DNA of 14,459 bases from an uncultured bacterium. GTDB lineage: Bacteria; Patescibacteriota; Minisyncoccia; Phycocordibacterales; UBA1006. Where the stretch lies: the NCBI GenBank assembly GCA_903873095.1, contig CAIQMU010000096.1, forward strand, positions 1 through 14,459. The letters run 5' to 3'. Below are positions 12,568 to 14,459 of this stretch, piece by piece. Below the pieces are notes generated by a model. The model was not told the DNA's origin, made no database searches, and worked only from the letters and a program-made list of their open reading frames with translations. The position numbers were made by a program, and so were the translations under genes. Numbering within the stretch: position 1 is the first letter of the stretch; every line of letters begins with the position of its first letter.

Positions 12568-12573
12568 ATTATA
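12568..12573 (-). promoter_or_regulatory. Consensus -10 box of the MgtC-like gene, leaderless
   Basis: A perfect TATAAT is separated from the ATG at 12561 by the six bases CATTGT. The predicted transcript starts at the A of the start codon. A T-rich stretch lies at the -35 position. Confidence 0.65.
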
Positions 12574-12590
12574 CATCGAATACGTAAACA

Positions 12591-12622
12591 AAAAAATTAT
12601 TTTGTGGATAACAAAATAATTT
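12591..12622 (-). terminator. A/T-rich terminator hairpin after the lysozyme-like gene
   Basis: On the minus strand AAATTATTTTG / CAAAATAATTT (12594-12622) form a perfect 11-bp stem around a seven-base loop, followed by T residues. It is about ten bases beyond the stop codon at 12633. The stem is weak in GC. A DnaA-box match (TTATCCACA on this strand, 12603-12611) spans the loop. Confidence 0.6.
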
Positions 12623-12632
12623 TAAAAACTTT

Positions 12633-13712
12633 TTATTGTGATTGAGATTGTGACTGCGGTGATACGTACGGAAATTCTTGTTGAAGTTCTCCGGAATAAT
12701 AAAACTGATATCCAAGATCTCCAAAATTATAATCCGTTCCGTTTACCGTAATCGGCGCACCTCCTGCTGTTGGATCAGCTTTTGGAATCGATCGATTAAA
12801 TCCAAGATTATACAATGTCGAGAGAACATCAGGACGATTTGAAATATCGTATCCAGCAGCTTTCCATTGCACGATCACCTCACGCATAAATAATCCCGCG
12901 TACAAATATGAATAATACGTGTCTTTGGTATCAGTAATGCGATTAAAACGAACTGTATCAGGATCAGAAGCAGCAGGATATGTAATCACATTTTCCATAT
13001 CAGGACCTAAGTAATAAACAGATGTCGAATCATGCAAATAACTTTCGATTTGTTTTGCGGTATCAGGTTTAAGTCCTGCAATACCGTATGAAAATTGTGA
13101 TAGTGACGCAAGAACTTTCAAAGGTTCAAAATATTGTTTGAACGCCTCGCGATCACTTGTAAAAAATCTGAATTGTTCACCAATAATTCCACCAAGAAGA
13201 AGTCGTGGTGAAATTCCCGCATCGTGTGCCGCACGATTAATCGTATCTTGATCACGAACAAATGCAGATTTCATAACAGACCATTCAGGAGAATCGGCCC
13301 ATGCATATGCGGTTTGTGTAATCGGTGTTGTGTCGGGAACAACAGCTGTTGCACAAATATCAAAACTTGATTGCAAATTTGTATTCGCAAATCGAATTGA
13401 AGAAACATCAAACATTGTCGAGACAAGATTCGCATCTCCTGTTTGTCCATAAGCTGTTTCAATCTGCTGTGCTGTCAGTGGTGCAAAATTTGCAAGTGCG
13501 TGAACCTTGCATAAAATAACTGACTGCGATGCATTATTCGTACCAATAACTGATTTAGTGGTGTCAGTTAAAAATGAGGCATTACGCTCGGCAATGGTTC
13601 CACGTACATTGGTAAGTCCAAACCGCATTGCAATAAAAATGGCAACGAATGCAAGTCCGATCAAAGCAAAAATTCCTATTGTTAATTTCCATGCAATTCT
13701 CCAAGGATTCAT
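12633..13712 (-). CDS. Membrane-anchored protein with possible lysozyme-like (transglycosylase) fold
   Basis: A 359-residue protein with one N-terminal membrane helix (about 10-29) and an extracytoplasmic body. The middle suggests a lysozyme-type fold: AAHDAGISPRLLLGGIIGEQ (161-180) would place Glu179 as the catalytic acid. FSYGIAGLKPDTAKQIE (207-223) resembles the glycine-containing substrate-groove motif before a P-x-TA stretch. DVLSTLYNLGFN (295-306) resembles the Y-N-x-G segment of lytic transglycosylases. The similarity is by pattern only, so a peptidoglycan-cleaving role is an inference. Cysteines 68 and 120 could pair. The C-terminus ends in a short Ser-Gln repeat (SPQSQSQSQ). It is downstream of mnmA with its own -10 box, and followed by a hairpin. 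Confidence 0.5.
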   Translation of the reverse strand: MNPWRIAWKLTIGIFALIGLAFVAIFIAMRFGLTNVRGTIAERNASFLTDTTKSVIGTNNASQSVILCKVHALANFAPLTAQQIETAYGQTGDANLVSTMFDVSSIRFANTNLQSSFDICATAVVPDTTPITQTAYAWADSPEWSVMKSAFVRDQDTINRAAHDAGISPRLLLGGIIGEQFRFFTSDREAFKQYFEPLKVLASLSQFSYGIAGLKPDTAKQIESYLHDSTSVYYLGPDMENVITYPAASDPDTVRFNRITDTKDTYYSYLYAGLFMREVIVQWKAAGYDISNRPDVLSTLYNLGFNRSIPKADPTAGGAPITVNGTDYNFGDLGYQFYYSGELQQEFPYVSPQSQSQSQ

Positions 13713-13721
13713 AATGGAGGC

Positions 13722-13727
13722 ATTGTA
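13722..13727 (-). promoter_or_regulatory. -10 box of the lysozyme-like gene
   Basis: TACAAT (five of six matches) lies nine bases before the ATG at 13712, predicting a leader of about three bases. TTTACT, 16 bases further upstream, could serve as a -35. Confidence 0.45.
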
Positions 13728-13752
13728 GCAGAATTTTCAGAAAAGTAAAAAA

Positions 13753-14459
13753 TTATTTCACGACACCACCACCAATACAGACTTCATCGTCATACACAAC
13801 AACTGACTGTCCTGGTGATAATGAAAAATCTGATTCATCAAAATGAACAATCCATTCGTTATTTTTTCCTTGAACAATAATACATGGTTTAAATTCTCCA
13901 TGATAACGAATCTGTGCCGTATATTTCTTATCAGCGATAATTGGTTGTCGCCATACACAATCGATTAATATCGTATCTGTTGAGTTTTCAAAACTCGCTG
14001 GATCTTGCGAAACAGTAATCGTATTGTTTTCAATACCTTTTGAAACAACATAGTACGGCATATCATGCGTTGATTTTTTTGTAATCATAAAACCATGACG
14101 TTCGCCAAGTGTATAAAATAATGCGCCATCATGTGTTCCAATTATTTCTCCGTCGACACTCAGAATATTTCCAGAATTTACGTCGATATAGTGTCGCAAG
14201 AAATCTTTCATATCGATTTCACCGATAAAACAAATTCCTTGGGAATCTTTTTTGGTTGCTGTTGGTAGTTTGTATTTCTCGGCAAGTTTTCGAACATCTG
14301 ATTTTTGTAAATGTCCAATTGGAAAAAGTATTTTTTCAAGTTGTTCGTTTGTGAGTGTCCACAAAAAATATGACTGGTCTTTTGCGAGATCTATTCCTTT
14401 TAGTAATCGCGCGCAAGAAGTTTGCTCCGCGTCACTGCAGACGTTTACACTTGGCTTCG
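13753..14459 (-). CDS. mnmA: tRNA-specific 2-thiouridylase MnmA, C-terminal part (cut by window edge)
   Basis: The 3' portion of mnmA; the frame runs off the right edge, so the N-terminal ATP-binding P-loop part is not visible. The enzyme thiolates U34 of Lys, Glu and Gln tRNAs. Visible motifs are GIDLAKDQSYFLWTL (about 14383-14350), the FPIG segment, and DSQGICFIGEIDMKDFL containing the catalytic cysteine (codon 14230-14232). The C-terminal RNA-binding barrel follows, with FYTLGERHGF, YHGEFKPC and SLSPGQSVVVYDDEVCIGGGVV. A TTG at 14364 is an internal leucine codon of the KDQSYFL motif, not a start. It is 40 bases upstream of the next gene, which has its own -10 box. Confidence 0.96.
   Translation of the reverse strand, partial: KPSVNVCSDAEQTSCARLLKGIDLAKDQSYFLWTLTNEQLEKILFPIGHLQKSDVRKLAEKYKLPTATKKDSQGICFIGEIDMKDFLRHYIDVNSGNILSVDGEIIGTHDGALFYTLGERHGFMITKKSTHDMPYYVVSKGIENNTITVSQDPASFENSTDTILIDCVWRQPIIADKKYTAQIRYHGEFKPCIIVQGKNNEWIVHFDESDFSLSPGQSVVVYDDEVCIGGGVVK

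Noticed and set aside
12562-12591. Longer starts of the MgtC-like gene at 12591 and 12573
   Set aside because: The perfect TATAAT at 12568-12573 would be inside or downstream of these starts; ATG 12561 fits the leaderless spacing.
12603-12611. Perfect DnaA-box match (TTATCCACA on the minus strand)
   Set aside because: It lies inside the 11-bp terminator hairpin 12594-12622 and is isolated; a second near match (4654-4662) is also alone. No cluster, AT-rich unwinding region or dnaA gene suggests an origin.
14362-14364. TTG as start codon of a 203-residue MnmA
   Set aside because: The same frame continues upstream with the conserved KDQSYFL motif to the window edge, so the TTG is an internal leucine codon and the gene is cut by the window.

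Overview
This looks like a chromosomal window from a Patescibacteria (Candidate Phyla Radiation) bacterium, probably of the Parcubacteria/Paceibacteria side. That placement is inference from several traits seen together: A/T-rich, genes packed almost entirely on one strand, almost no Shine-Dalgarno sequences, a short L13, L36 and S4 without the zinc-binding cysteines, an alanyl-tRNA synthetase without its C-terminal domain, and membrane proteins with baseplate-J-like and Kre9/Knh1-like domains. TGA is used as a stop codon (NYN gene), so this is not a code-25 lineage.

Layout. 1-520: a small unit holding a DUF559 (Vsr-like fold) endonuclease gene, the only plus-strand gene, bracketed by inverted copies of a GC-rich hairpin repeat. 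531-563: a bidirectional terminator separating it from the ribosomal operon. 582-4642 (minus): a compact operon infA-rpmJ-rpsM-rpsK-rpsD-rpoA-rplQ-rplM-rpsI with a TTGACA-N17-TAGGAT promoter just upstream of infA. 4749-6484: two tandem paralogous membrane-anchored secreted proteins, each with its own promoter and terminator; one carries an extra Ig-like domain. 6483-9050: a two-gene operon of an FtsA/PilM-like actin-fold protein followed by a single-pass membrane protein with a baseplate-J-like extracellular region. A third copy of the 50-bp repeat is inserted in frame in the latter gene. 9065-10829: alaS. 10906-11449: a NYN/LabA-type nuclease gene. 11486-12573: mgtC-like and DUF1761 membrane protein genes. 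12594-13727: an anchored lysozyme-fold-like protein. 13753-14459: the 3' part of mnmA, cut by the right edge.

How it works together. The left half is the transcription/translation core (ribosomal proteins, RNA polymerase alpha, IF-1); alaS and mnmA add tRNA charging and wobble-uridine thiolation. The middle and right hold cell-envelope proteins of uncertain role. Two things run through the window. First, many genes have a -10-like hexamer only 6-9 nt before the start codon, implying leaderless mRNAs; this also decides several start codons. Second, intrinsic terminators often overlap the stop codon.

The most interesting item is the DUF559-plus-repeat unit together with the in-frame solo repeat copy. 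It resembles a nuclease-linked, possibly dispersing hairpin element, comparable in concept to REP/RAYT systems and to Rickettsia palindromic elements that insert inside proteins.
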